Positions 32,649-41,792 of a stretch of DNA of 64,000 nt are shown one piece after another. Positions within the stretch are counted from its first letter, which is position 1; each line of letters starts with the position of its first letter. A program made the translations under genes and the position numbers. The DNA is from JAVBLT01 sp031553315 (GTDB lineage Bacteria > Verrucomicrobiota > Kiritimatiellia > RFP12 > DVOR01): positions 60,099-124,098 of the forward strand of contig JAVBLT010000011.1 of the NCBI GenBank assembly GCA_031553315.1, given 5' to 3'. The notes below the pieces were generated by a model. It made no database searches and had not been told where the DNA came from. It saw nothing but the letters and a program-made list of their open reading frames with translations.

Positions 32649-35222
32649 TCAATAAACAGTGATGACGATCCCCTGAGGCGGTTTGATCACATAGAGCCCG
32701 GTTTCATCCGCGCCAAGCGTGCATTTCGGGGGGATTCCCGTAAACACATCGGCAGGCGCGCCGCCGGTCAGAACCGCCGTTTTCAGGAAGTAGAGCTTTT
32801 GCCCTTCGGGGTGAAGCAGCGATTCATCAATCGCCAGCGCCACGCTTCCTTCCTCAGGCAACGCAACAGAGGCCACCGTCAATGCATCGGCAAGCGTGCG
32901 CGGCTGAAGGGTCGAACCGGCAAGCACGGTCAGCGCGGCGCTCCCCGAGGCTCCGCCATACGCCAACGTGCCGCCGACGACCACGCTTCCGGCATTGACG
33001 GTAACGCCATCGGCAAACGCCAGCGTGCCTTCATTCACCGTAACGGCGCCCGTGGTGGTGATTGCGCCTGTAACGGTCAGCGCGGCGGAACCTTGTTTGA
33101 TCAGGTTAAGGCCGCCTTCCAGCGTGGCGCCGAAAGTACCGTCCTGGGTTTGATTCAAGGTCAGCGTGGCGGAACCCTTCCATGCGCCGACGGTATTCGC
33201 GCCGAAATCGATGGAAGGAAGCGTGTTGGCGCCGGCGAAGGTGAACGCGGCGGGGCCGGCGACCACCTGAATGCCGCGCAAAGCGTTGCAGACGCCCGCC
33301 GCCACGTTGACCGTCCATGCGCAGTTGCCCGTGTTGTTCACTTTGAGCAATGCAGCCCCAACGGGCTGGTTGAAGTTGAGCGTGGGAGCGGTCGATCCGC
33401 CGTAATTCGCCTCGCCGAGAATGAATTCACCCCGATAATCAGATCCCGTTCCATCCAGATAGAAGAGCGCCCCCGAACCGCCGCTTCCGCTGCGGGTCAG
33501 CGTAAGCGTGGCATCCGCATCGCCCAAAACGGCGTTTTTGAAATAGAAATGCTGGGAGAAACTTGCGTTACTTGCACGGTTCACCACGCAGTTGCCCTTA
33601 AAGGCGACAGGCGTTTTCAGCTCTGTATAGGATGTCGTCCCGCCGGTGGCGGCAAAACGCAGGGTGGCGTTGTCGAATGTCAGGTTGGGAATGTTTGCAT
33701 AGTATCTTCCGCTGGGATTGGCGCCGCTCGTGTGCCGGAAACTCAAGACGCCGCCGTTTTTAACCGTCAGGCTGTTGGCCTGCGATGTGAATGTGCCGTT
33801 GTTCGTGGAGAGATCGAACGCGCCAACCAGATTATTCGAGATGACATAATCATAGCTCATCGCCTCCGGCGTGAAAATTCCGGCGGCCTGACCTTGGTCG
33901 ACAGCCCAGGAGGCCGCATTAGCCACGCTGGCATTGTTTGTTTTGAGGCGCGCCTCGCCGCTGGTCGCCTTGGGGCCGATGAGCCAAAGCTGGGAACCGT
34001 TCAGTTCAAATTCGTAAGCGTAGCCGTCCGCACTTTCAAAGGTCAAATCTCCGGGCGTTGCTTCAATCACGTTGGGAAGGAGGATTTTCGGCGCTTCTGA
34101 AAGCTCGGCGGTGCTGACGGCCAGATAAACCGTGGCGGGGGCAGTCGCGGTCAGCGTCGCCGGGCGGGCCGGGCCGAGCCCGAACGCGCCGCCGGCGTTG
34201 AGCGTGAGCGGGCCGGCGCCGATGGCGTTGGCGCTGGTCAGCGTCATTTCGCCGGCATTGACCGTGAGGCCGCCGGTGAAGGAACTGTCGCCCCCAAGCG
34301 TGAGCCGGCCTTCGCCTTCCTTGACCAGCGCGAACGATCCGGTGAGGGCGCTGTTGAGCACGCCGTCTTCCGCCTGGTTCACGGTGAGCGTGCCGCTGGC
34401 GCTGATGGTGCCGCCCGTGCCTTCCAGCGTGGGAAGCGTGACCGAAGCGCCGGAGATGGAGGTCGAGGCGTTCGCCCGGTTGAAGGTCAGGCGGGAAGCG
34501 CCTTCGAGCGCGCCGTCTGCTATTGCAAAGCTCCAGGCGGCGTTTCCGCCGTCTTCAAGCTTGTAGGAGGCGCCCTCGCCCAGCGGTTTGTTCAAGACGA
34601 AGGTCGCGAGGCTGGCGGCTGTGCTGAGAACAACCTGCCCGGCGTAGGCGTTATTGTCGGAATTGACAGTGATATCGTAACCGCCGTTGCCAGTATCCGC
34701 CCGTTTGAGATACAGCGTTCCGGAACCGGAAATGGAGGCGTCTGTATCGAAGAGATACCGATGGGTATAAGCGCCGCTGCTCCGGTCAAGCGTGGAAACC
34801 CCTTCAAAGCGAATCGGCGATTTAAATGAGTAGGTGCACCCAAAACCGCCTGAGACGGCAAGCGTTCCGTTTGAAACGACACCGTTTGGAATCGTGACGT
34901 TTTTGGTGAAGTTTCCGCCGGGAGCATCGGATTGAATCGTCAGCCTGCCGCCGTTTCTCACGGTCAGGCTGTTGCCCCTGCTGAGAAAAGCGTCTCTGTT
35001 TTTCGCGGTCACACCGCCGATACCGTCGATCACATAATCGTAATCCGCGGCGCCTGCGTCAGTGATGCCGGTGGCCGTGCCCTGCTCAACAGTCCACGAA
35101 ACGGCGGAGGCAACGTCGGCGCCGGCCGTCTTCAGCCTCGCCTCGCCCAAAGAAGCCTGCGCATGAGCAGCGGATGCCGCACAAAAAAGAAAAAATGAAA
35201 AGGTCATTGTCCTCATATTCAT
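32649..35222 (-). CDS. Secreted autotransporter-associated beta-strand repeat protein
   Basis: An 857-residue exported protein with signal peptide ending AHAQA (residues 18-24). The body is beta-helix-like, with repeated pieces such as GTISASGTLTVNQ, LTGSFALVKEGEGRLTLGG and SSFTGGLTVNAGEMTL that match the autotransporter-associated beta-strand repeat (PATR). It contains two large homologous halves: GEARLKTAGADVASAVSWTV near residue 27 and GEARLKTNNASVANAASWAV near residue 423 begin equivalent modules. No autotransporter barrel or sorting anchor is seen at the C-terminus, so it is probably secreted or surface-held by another system. Such proteins are numerous in Verrucomicrobia-type genomes. 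Substrate or partner unknown. Confidence 0.8.
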   Translation of the reverse strand: MNMRTMTFSFFLFCAASAAHAQASLGEARLKTAGADVASAVSWTVEQGTATGITDAGAADYDYVIDGIGGVTAKNRDAFLSRGNSLTVRNGGRLTIQSDAPGGNFTKNVTIPNGVVSNGTLAVSGGFGCTYSFKSPIRFEGVSTLDRSSGAYTHRYLFDTDASISGSGTLYLKRADTGNGGYDITVNSDNNAYAGQVVLSTAASLATFVLNKPLGEGASYKLEDGGNAAWSFAIADGALEGASRLTFNRANASTSISGASVTLPTLEGTGGTISASGTLTVNQAEDGVLNSALTGSFALVKEGEGRLTLGGDSSFTGGLTVNAGEMTLTSANAIGAGPLTLNAGGAFGLGPARPATLTATAPATVYLAVSTAELSEAPKILLPNVIEATPGDLTFESADGYAYEFELNGSQLWLIGPKATSGEARLKTNNASVANAASWAVDQGQAAGIFTPEAMSYDYVISNNLVGAFDLSTNNGTFTSQANSLTVKNGGVLSFRHTSGANPSGRYYANIPNLTFDNATLRFAATGGTTSYTELKTPVAFKGNCVVNRASNASFSQHFYFKNAVLGDADATLTLTRSGSGGSGALFYLDGTGSDYRGEFILGEANYGGSTAPTLNFNQPVGAALLKVNNTGNCAWTVNVAAGVCNALRGIQVVAGPAAFTFAGANTLPSIDFGANTVGAWKGSATLTLNQTQDGTFGATLEGGLNLIKQGSAALTVTGAITTTGAVTVNEGTLAFADGVTVNAGSVVVGGTLAYGGASGSAALTVLAGSTLQPRTLADALTVASVALPEEGSVALAIDESLLHPEGQKLYFLKTAVLTGGAPADVFTGIPPKCTLGADETGLYVIKPPQGIVITVY

Positions 35223-35243
35223 CTCCGATCATATGCACGTTGC

Positions 35244-35271
35244 TGTATACTGTATGCCCTGACTGTAGCAA
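35244..35271 (-). promoter_or_regulatory. Possible promoter for the beta-strand repeat gene
   Basis: On the minus strand TTGCTA (35266-35271), 16-base spacer, TATACA (35244-35249), 22 bases before the start codon. The interval 35223-35391 holds this and the divergent bglX promoter and nothing else recognised. Confidence 0.5.
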
Positions 35272-35337
35272 AAATAAAAGGTCATAATCAAGTAAAATAG
35301 CGAAGAGTGCGATTTTATCCGTATCGTTCAATTTATA

Positions 35338-35366
35338 TCGACTTTTCAGGCGAAATCGCTTACAGT
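35338..35366 (+). promoter_or_regulatory. Possible promoter for the GH3 gene
   Basis: TCGACT (35338-35343), 17-base spacer, TACAGT (35361-35366), 26 bases before the start codon. Confidence 0.5.
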
Positions 35367-35391
35367 GACCCACAGTAGCAAAGGAGCAACA

Positions 35392-37734
35392 ATGAAGCAA
35401 TTGGCTTTTTTCGTTCTTTTTTCAGCCGGAATTTTCTTTCCGTTTTTTTCAGTTTCAGCCCGAATCGACGCTTATCCGCCCCAATGGAGCGCCGCGCGGG
35501 AACGGGCCAAAGAGCTCCTCGCGCAAATGACGCTCGAGGAAAAAGCCGCCCAGATGGACATGGCCGTGATCTGGGACGAAAAAAAGATCATCTCGGCAGG
35601 CCTCTGCAACGACCCCGGTTTCGGAGCCTGGTTCGGCGAAGTGACCCCCGAAAAACACAATGAGCTTCAGCGCCTCTCCGAAAACACACGCCTGAAAATC
35701 CCCTACCTGATCGGCGTCGACGCCGCCCACGGAAACGCCCTCATGCCCCGGCGCACCGTCTTTCCCACCTCCATCTCCATGGCCGCGACCTTCGATCCCG
35801 GCCTCGTCCGCCGCGCGGCGGTTCACAGCGCCGCCGAAACCCGCGCCTCCGGCAACCACTGGACCTTCGCCCCCTGCATCGACATCGTGCACGACGCCCG
35901 CTTCGGCCGCACCGGCGAGACCTACGGCGAAGACCCCTTCCTCGCCTCGCGCCTCGTGGAGCAAGCCGTCAAAGGCCTTCAGGGCGACCTGGGGCCGGCC
36001 AACATCGCGGCCTGCGTGAAACACCTCCTGGGCGGAGGCGCCGCGGTCGGCGGCGTGAACCACGGCAACACCGAAATCTCCGAGCGCATGATGCGCCGCG
36101 ATTTCCTCCCCCCCTTCAAAGCCGCCATCGAAGCGGGCGTGCTCACCCTCATGCCCGGCCACAACAACAACAACTCCATCCCCGCCCACGCCGACGAATA
36201 CCTTCTCACCGGCATCATCAAAAAGGAATACGGCTTCGAAGGCTTTTTCATCTCCGACATGGGCGACATCGAAAACCTCCGCTTCCAAAACTTCCACAAA
36301 GTGGCCCACGACATGAAGGACGCCGTCCGCCAGGCCATCGGCGCGGGGGTCGACATGAAGATGTACTCCTCCTCCCCCGACGCCTTCAAAACCCCGCTCG
36401 TGGCCCTCGTCCGCGAAGGAACCCTCCCCGAATCCCGCCTTGACGACGCCGTCACCCGCATCCTCACCCTCAAATTCGCCCTCGGCCTCTTCGAGCACCG
36501 CTACATCGACCCCCTCCCCTCCGAAGCCGCCCTCCACGCCACCCCCCAATCCAAAGCCGTCGCCCTCGAAGCCGCCCGCAAGAGCATCGTCCTGCTCAAA
36601 AACAAAGACAACATCCTCCCCATCGACGCCTCCGCCTGCCGCCGCATCCTCGTGACCGGCCCCAACGCCGCCAATCAGGCCATCCTGGGCGACTGGTCCA
36701 CCCCCCAGCCCGCCGACCACGTGGTCACCATTCTCGACGGCATCAGAAAAATCGCCCCCGCCTTCGGCGCCCCTGAAATCATCTTCAGCGACAGCGGCCG
36801 GATCAAAGGAAGAAAAACCAACGTCACCATCAACACCACCGATCCCGAAACCCAGAACCGCATCCTCGCGGAGGGCGGCGAAATCAGCGACGCCACAATC
36901 GCCGACGCCGTGGAAAAAGCCCGCGCCTGCGACCTCGCCGTCGTCGTCATCGGCGGCTACGGCCTGCGCAGCGACTGGGGCCTTCGCACCTACGGAGAAT
37001 CCGCCGACCGCCCGACCATCGATTTTTACGGCCGCCAGGTCGAGCTCGTTCAGAAAATCGCCCAAACGGGCATCCCCACCGTCATCGTCCTCGTCAACGG
37101 AACCCCGCTCAACAACCCCTGGATCACCGAAAACGCCCCCGCGATCCTCGAAGCCTTCGAGCCGGGCATGTTTGGCGGCCAGGCCGTGGCGGAAATCCTC
37201 TTCGGCGCGGTGAACCCCTCGGGGCGCCTGCCCATCACCATTCCCCAAACGGCCGGCCACCTTCCCCAATACTACTACCAGACCCACGCCCGCTACCTCA
37301 CCGGCTACGGCCTCGGCTCCGGAAGGGCCGACGATAAACCCGCCTTCGCCTTCGGTCACGGCCTCAGCTACACCGCCTACGACTACACCGGCTTCACCCT
37401 CGCCCGGCCCGTCATCGCCGGCGGAGAACCCGTCGTCGTGCGCGGCAGCGTCACCAACACCGGCAACCGCGCCGGCACGGAAACCGTCATGGTCTTCATC
37501 CGCGACCTCGTATCCAGCGTCGTCACCCCCGTCGCCACACTCAAGGGCTTCACACAGGTCACCCTCGAGCCCGGAGAAACGAAAGAAGTCGAAATCACCA
37601 TTCCCTTCAACGAGCTCGCCCTTTGGGATCGCGCCATGCGCCACGTGGTCGAGCCCGGCGATTTCGAGATCCGCGTCGGCCATGCGTTTGACGATATCCG
37701 CTTCAAAGCCCCCCTCGCCTATCGCGGGGAATAA
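35392..37734 (+). CDS. bglX: Periplasmic beta-glucosidase, GH family 3
   Basis: A 780-residue exported glycoside hydrolase (signal peptide ending about residue 23). GH3 features in order: QMTLEEKAAQMD, the substrate-site GVDAAHG, PTSISMAATFDP, GRTGETYGEDPFLAS, VKHLLGGG and the nucleophile Asp289 in FFISDMGDIENL. The second alpha-beta domain has KSIVLLKNKDNILPID, and a C-terminal fibronectin III-like domain follows (VTNTGNRAGTETVMVFIRD). It would cleave beta-glucosides or related oligosaccharides in the periplasm. ATG 35392 follows AAGGAG. An upstream in-frame start nine codons earlier has no better ribosome site. Confidence 0.9.
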   Translation: MKQLAFFVLFSAGIFFPFFSVSARIDAYPPQWSAARERAKELLAQMTLEEKAAQMDMAVIWDEKKIISAGLCNDPGFGAWFGEVTPEKHNELQRLSENTRLKIPYLIGVDAAHGNALMPRRTVFPTSISMAATFDPGLVRRAAVHSAAETRASGNHWTFAPCIDIVHDARFGRTGETYGEDPFLASRLVEQAVKGLQGDLGPANIAACVKHLLGGGAAVGGVNHGNTEISERMMRRDFLPPFKAAIEAGVLTLMPGHNNNNSIPAHADEYLLTGIIKKEYGFEGFFISDMGDIENLRFQNFHKVAHDMKDAVRQAIGAGVDMKMYSSSPDAFKTPLVALVREGTLPESRLDDAVTRILTLKFALGLFEHRYIDPLPSEAALHATPQSKAVALEAARKSIVLLKNKDNILPIDASACRRILVTGPNAANQAILGDWSTPQPADHVVTILDGIRKIAPAFGAPEIIFSDSGRIKGRKTNVTINTTDPETQNRILAEGGEISDATIADAVEKARACDLAVVVIGGYGLRSDWGLRTYGESADRPTIDFYGRQVELVQKIAQTGIPTVIVLVNGTPLNNPWITENAPAILEAFEPGMFGGQAVAEILFGAVNPSGRLPITIPQTAGHLPQYYYQTHARYLTGYGLGSGRADDKPAFAFGHGLSYTAYDYTGFTLARPVIAGGEPVVVRGSVTNTGNRAGTETVMVFIRDLVSSVVTPVATLKGFTQVTLEPGETKEVEITIPFNELALWDRAMRHVVEPGDFEIRVGHAFDDIRFKAPLAYRGE

Positions 37735-37752
37735 CCCACACAGGAGGCAACG

Positions 37753-39159
37753 ATGTTTACACTCACATTTGAAGGCGCCGCCCAAACCACCACAGGCTCC
37801 ATGCATGTGGTCGACGTCAACGGTCTGCGGATTCTGCTCGACTGCGGCCTCTATCAGGGTTCCCGAAAAGAAGCCTACGAACGCAACCGGCAATTCCCCA
37901 TCGACGCAACCCGGATCGACGCCGTCCTCCTTTCCCACGCCCACATCGACCACTCCGGCAACCTCCCCACCCTCGCCCGCCGCAACTTCAAAGGCAAAAT
38001 CCACGCCACCCCCGCCACCCGGGATTTATGCGACATCCTCCTGCGCGATTCAGCCTACATCCAGCTTCACGACCTGGAAATCGTCAACCGCAAGCGCGCG
38101 GCCCAAGGCAAAAACCTCTTCGAACCGCTCTATGAGATGGAAGATGTCGACCGCATCATGAACCGTTTCGCAGAAGCGCCCTACTACAAAACCATCGAGC
38201 TGGGCAACAACGTCACCGCGCGCTTTTACAACGCCGGCCACATCCTCGGTTCAGCCACAGTCGAAATCGCCGCCAAATCGCAATCGGGCGTCACCCGCCG
38301 CCTGCTCTTCACCGGCGACCTCGGCCAGCCCGATCAGCCCATTCTGCCCGACTACGATTTTGTGGAAGGCGCCAACATCCTCATCACCGAAAGCACCTAC
38401 GCCGACCGCGACCACCCCCCGAAGGCCGATGTGAAAGGCCGCCTCAAAGCGTTTATCGAAGACATCGTGCAGCAGAAATCCAAGCTCGTCATCCCCGCTT
38501 TCAGCGTCGGCCGCACCCAGCAGATTCTCTACTACCTCAACGAACTCCACCAGGAACGGCGCATCCCGCAGATCCCCATCTTCGTGGACAGCCCCCTGTC
38601 CCTCAAAGCCACCAAAGTCTACGACCGCCACCGCGGCGAATACGACGAAGCCGCCCAAGCCATGATCAGCCGCGGGTTTGAGCTCTTCCAAATGCCCGGT
38701 CTCGCCTTCCTTGAGACCGCCGACCAATCCAAAGCGCTCAACACCCTGCCCGGCCCGATGGTCATCATCGCCGCCTCAGGCATGTGCGAAGGCGGCCGCG
38801 TTCTCCACCACCTCCAGAACAACGTCGGCGATCCCCGCAACATCATCCTCATCGTGGGGTATCAGGCCGAAAACACATTGGGCCGCCGGATCGTGGAGCG
38901 CCGCCCCACCCTTAAAATCTTCGGCGACGAATTTCCCCTCAACGCCCGCGTGCACACCATCAACGCCCTCTCCGCCCACGCCGACCGCACCGCCCTCAGG
39001 CGCTGGATCGGCGAAGCCGCAAAAGGCGGCACCCTCCAGCGCGCATTCGCCGTGCACGGCGAAGACGAAAAAGTCGCGGCGATGACCGAAATCCTGCACG
39101 GGTGCGGCATTCAAGACGCCATCGCCCCCGCCCGCGGCGCCGTCTACAAAAACGTATGA
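37753..39159 (+). CDS. Metallo-beta-lactamase/beta-CASP family ribonuclease
   Basis: A 468-residue RNA-processing type nuclease. The metallo-beta-lactamase metal motif HAHIDH is at 62-67, further ligands are in YNAGHILGSA and FTGDLG, and the beta-CASP part has VIPAFSVGRTQQILY, ASGMCEGGRVLHHL and the final SAHADR motif. Proteins of this form (YsH1/CPSF-like, 'MBL-fold RNA metallo-hydrolase') are cytoplasmic with endo- and sometimes exonuclease activity. GGAGG precedes the start 19 bases after bglX. It overlaps the next gene by four bases. Confidence 0.9.
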   Translation: MFTLTFEGAAQTTTGSMHVVDVNGLRILLDCGLYQGSRKEAYERNRQFPIDATRIDAVLLSHAHIDHSGNLPTLARRNFKGKIHATPATRDLCDILLRDSAYIQLHDLEIVNRKRAAQGKNLFEPLYEMEDVDRIMNRFAEAPYYKTIELGNNVTARFYNAGHILGSATVEIAAKSQSGVTRRLLFTGDLGQPDQPILPDYDFVEGANILITESTYADRDHPPKADVKGRLKAFIEDIVQQKSKLVIPAFSVGRTQQILYYLNELHQERRIPQIPIFVDSPLSLKATKVYDRHRGEYDEAAQAMISRGFELFQMPGLAFLETADQSKALNTLPGPMVIIAASGMCEGGRVLHHLQNNVGDPRNIILIVGYQAENTLGRRIVERRPTLKIFGDEFPLNARVHTINALSAHADRTALRRWIGEAAKGGTLQRAFAVHGEDEKVAAMTEILHGCGIQDAIAPARGAVYKNV

Positions 39160-40505
39160 AGCTTCGCGTGACCCAAACGATTGCGGCGGCCGCCGCGCTC
39201 ATGCTCATGGCCGCCGCCTTCCACGTGCCCTCGCCCGAAACAGAACCTCCCCCGCCACCGCTCAACGCCACCCAAACCGCCGCGCTCGCGCTCGGCCAGC
39301 GGCCGTGGCTGCGGCAGATCCTGCTCTTGGGCGAAATCCCCCCCTCAACCGCCGAAGCCATCGCCGCCATGCGTAAAGACTGCGCCATCACCTGGTGCCC
39401 CACCCACCCCGCCGACGACGCCTCCTGCGCCCCCGGCGCCAAAACCTTCACCCGCATCGAAACCGCTCCGACCGAGCTCCCCGCCCTGCGCGAACCGGGG
39501 CTCGACGATGTGATTATGATCGCCCCGCCCCCGCTCTACACCCAGGCCGGCATGGCCTGGCTCCGCGAAGGGCCCCTCCAGGCCGTTCGCAAAATCACGC
39601 AAAGCAACACCCCCGTCTTCTTCCATCTCGGCGCCCCCGAAGCGCCCCTCACCCAGGCCGAAGCCCGCGTGCTCGCCTCCACCCTTGCCGCCCTGCGCCT
39701 CGTGTTCCCCGAAAACGAACACATCATCGCCGGAGCCGGAGGCTGGTGGGTGGGCGCCCGAACGCCCGACCGGCTCAACGGCGAACCGGCCGCCGCCCGT
39801 TCGCTCGCCCTTCTCAAGCAAGACCGTTTCCCGCCCGACGCCATGCCCCGCCTCTGGCGAAGCGACCTCCTCGCCGCCTGGATTGCCGCCAATCCCTTCA
39901 TCGCGCGCGACTCCACGGTCGACGCCCCCCCCATCGACCCCGATCTCGAAGCGCTCCAGCGGCAAGCCTGGATTGCCCGCCTTGAGAAACGCACCTTTTG
40001 GCGCGCCTTCGCGCCGTGCGTCCATTTTTTCCACGGTTCCCCCACCCGCCTTCCCGTCTTTTTTTTGATTGCGGCCGCCCTCATCCTCGCCGCCATCGCC
40101 TTCGCAGGGCGCTTCGGCGCCGTTTCCGACCGTTTTCTTTTCGCCCGCCAGACCGCCGTCTTCGGCTTCGCCGCCCTGATCGCCATGCTTCTCTGCCGCA
40201 ACGCCCGCACCGGCTTGCTCTTCTTCGCGCTCACCCTGGCCGCCACCCTCGGCCTCACCTGGTTTTTGGCGCGAAAACTCACCCCCTTCTCACTCGCGGG
40301 CGTGCTGACCGGCGGCGCGGGCTTTTGTTTCGCCTATGCCTTTTTCACACTCTGCTTCCTGCCTGAAAAAACCGTCGTCTTCAGCCTCATCGCCTTTGCG
40401 CTCGGCCTTTCCCTCCTCGCCAGCGGCCGGCGCGCGCCGCTTTGGGCGCTCATTTCCGCCGCCATCGGCCTGATCTGCGCATTATTCAAAGCAAGCTTCG
40501 ATTGA
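39156..40505 (+). CDS. Membrane protein, possibly degenerate spermidine-synthase-like
   Basis: A 449-residue protein of unsure function, translationally coupled (ATGA) to the beta-CASP gene. Residues 1-22 are a hydrophobic signal or anchor; the middle (about 95-200) has a pattern LDDVIMIAPPPLYTQAGMAW and EARVLASTLAALRLVFPEN that resembles the C-terminal half of spermidine-synthase-like proteins, where DVI..PDP is followed by a Leu-rich helix and VFP. The C-terminal 130 residues form about five membrane helices. Typical SAM-binding glycine motifs are not evident, so catalysis is doubtful. The spermidine-synthase relation is a weak inference; otherwise it is a hypothetical membrane protein. Confidence 0.6.
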   Translation: MKLRVTQTIAAAAALMLMAAAFHVPSPETEPPPPPLNATQTAALALGQRPWLRQILLLGEIPPSTAEAIAAMRKDCAITWCPTHPADDASCAPGAKTFTRIETAPTELPALREPGLDDVIMIAPPPLYTQAGMAWLREGPLQAVRKITQSNTPVFFHLGAPEAPLTQAEARVLASTLAALRLVFPENEHIIAGAGGWWVGARTPDRLNGEPAAARSLALLKQDRFPPDAMPRLWRSDLLAAWIAANPFIARDSTVDAPPIDPDLEALQRQAWIARLEKRTFWRAFAPCVHFFHGSPTRLPVFFLIAAALILAAIAFAGRFGAVSDRFLFARQTAVFGFAALIAMLLCRNARTGLLFFALTLAATLGLTWFLARKLTPFSLAGVLTGGAGFCFAYAFFTLCFLPEKTVVFSLIAFALGLSLLASGRRAPLWALISAAIGLICALFKASFD

Positions 40506-40508
40506 ACA

Positions 40509-41792
40509 TCACCTTTTTTTACTGTTATCCCGCGGTTTTTGTTTTTGCTGCGGCGGGCGTTGCGCGCGCGGGGGGCGGGGGGCGCGCTGTTTGCGCTGGA
40601 AGGTGGCCTCGGCGCCCATCGCGGTGCGGGCTTTTTCCGAATGAAGCGGGTGGGTTTTGTCCCACGGCACCTGCATGGCGATGAACTTCTCAATATCGCG
40701 CAACGCGTTGCGGTCGTGGCCGCAGACAATCGAGATCGCTTCGCCGCCGGCGCCGGCGCGGGCGGTGCGACCAATGCGGTGGACGTAGGTCTCGGGTTCG
40801 TCGGGCAGGTCAAAGTTGATCACATGGGTCACGTCGTCCACATCAATGCCGCGCGCGGCGATATCCGTGGCGACCAGAACTTTGACCTTGCCGGCTTTGA
40901 AGGCGTTGAGGGCGTTGGTGCGCGCGCCTTGGGATTTGTCGCCGTGGATGGCGGCGGTGGCGAAGCCTTCATGGCGGAGGGTGCGCTCCAGGCGGTTGGC
41001 GAGGTGGCGCATCCGCGAGAAGAGAATCACCTTTGAAAATTCAGGGCGGTTGAGCAGTTCTTTCAGCAGGCCGAGCTTGTGTTCCTGATCCACGAAGAAA
41101 ACCTGTTGGCGGATGCGCTCAACGGTGGGCTTTTCCGGCTCGATCGCCACCTCCACCGGGCGGGGCGCGGTGAGGAAGGAACGGGCGAGCCTGGAGATTT
41201 CCGGCACGAGAGTCGCCGAAAAAAAGAGCGACTGGCGCTTGTGCGGCAGCATGGCGATGATGGCCTTGATCTCGGGGAGAAAGCCCATGTCGAGCATGCG
41301 GTCGGCTTCATCGAGCACCACGGTATCCACATGATCCAAAAAGAGCGCCTTGCGGTTCACAAGGTCGCGCAGGCGGCCGGGCGTGGCGGTCAGAATGGCG
41401 ACGCCGCGCGCGAGTTTGTCAATCTGCGGCTCAATGCCCACGCCGCCGAAAACCACCGCGTGAGGCAGGCGGAGATACTTGCCGTAGGTCATGATGTTTT
41501 CATCAATCTGAGCGGCGAGCTCGCGGGTGGGCGCGAGAATCAGGGCGCGCGGGTGGCGGCGCTGAAGGGATCGGGCCACATCCTCCTTCGCCAGGCGCTG
41601 GAGAATCGGCAGGGCGAAGGCGGCGGTTTTCCCCGTGCCGGTCTGGGCGCACCCCAGCAGATCCTCGCCTTTGAGCAAAGGCGGAATGGCGGCGGCCTGA
41701 ATGGGGGTGGGTTGGGTGTAGCCCGCATCGGCAATGGCCTTGCGGAGCTCGGGAATCAGCGAATCGAAAACGGTGGGGGTGGGTTCAGGCAA
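40509..41792 (-). CDS. rhlE: DEAD-box RNA helicase (RhlE-like)
   Basis: A 427-residue ATP-dependent RNA helicase for RNA unwinding in ribosome assembly or decay. Motifs: Q motif (YTQPTPIQAAAIP), Walker A AQTGTGKT, PTRELA, DEAD (VVLDEADRMLDMGF), SAT, ATDIAARGIDV and HRIGRTARAG. The tail is basic and Pro/Gln-rich (about 390-427), typical for RNA contact. The most probable start is TTG 41790-41792, with GAGGAA seven bases upstream and the sequence LPEPTPTVFDSL; it overlaps hisS by eight bases. Longer frames starting inside hisS would be shadows. It converges on the gene ending at 40505. Confidence 0.92.
   Translation of the reverse strand: MPEPTPTVFDSLIPELRKAIADAGYTQPTPIQAAAIPPLLKGEDLLGCAQTGTGKTAAFALPILQRLAKEDVARSLQRRHPRALILAPTRELAAQIDENIMTYGKYLRLPHAVVFGGVGIEPQIDKLARGVAILTATPGRLRDLVNRKALFLDHVDTVVLDEADRMLDMGFLPEIKAIIAMLPHKRQSLFFSATLVPEISRLARSFLTAPRPVEVAIEPEKPTVERIRQQVFFVDQEHKLGLLKELLNRPEFSKVILFSRMRHLANRLERTLRHEGFATAAIHGDKSQGARTNALNAFKAGKVKVLVATDIAARGIDVDDVTHVINFDLPDEPETYVHRIGRTARAGAGGEAISIVCGHDRNALRDIEKFIAMQVPWDKTHPLHSEKARTAMGAEATFQRKQRAPRPPRAQRPPQQKQKPRDNSKKR

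Noticed and set aside
35455..38004. 849-codon minus-strand frame opposite bglX
   Set aside because: Same composition effect; the GH3 and beta-CASP genes on the plus strand have full motif sets.
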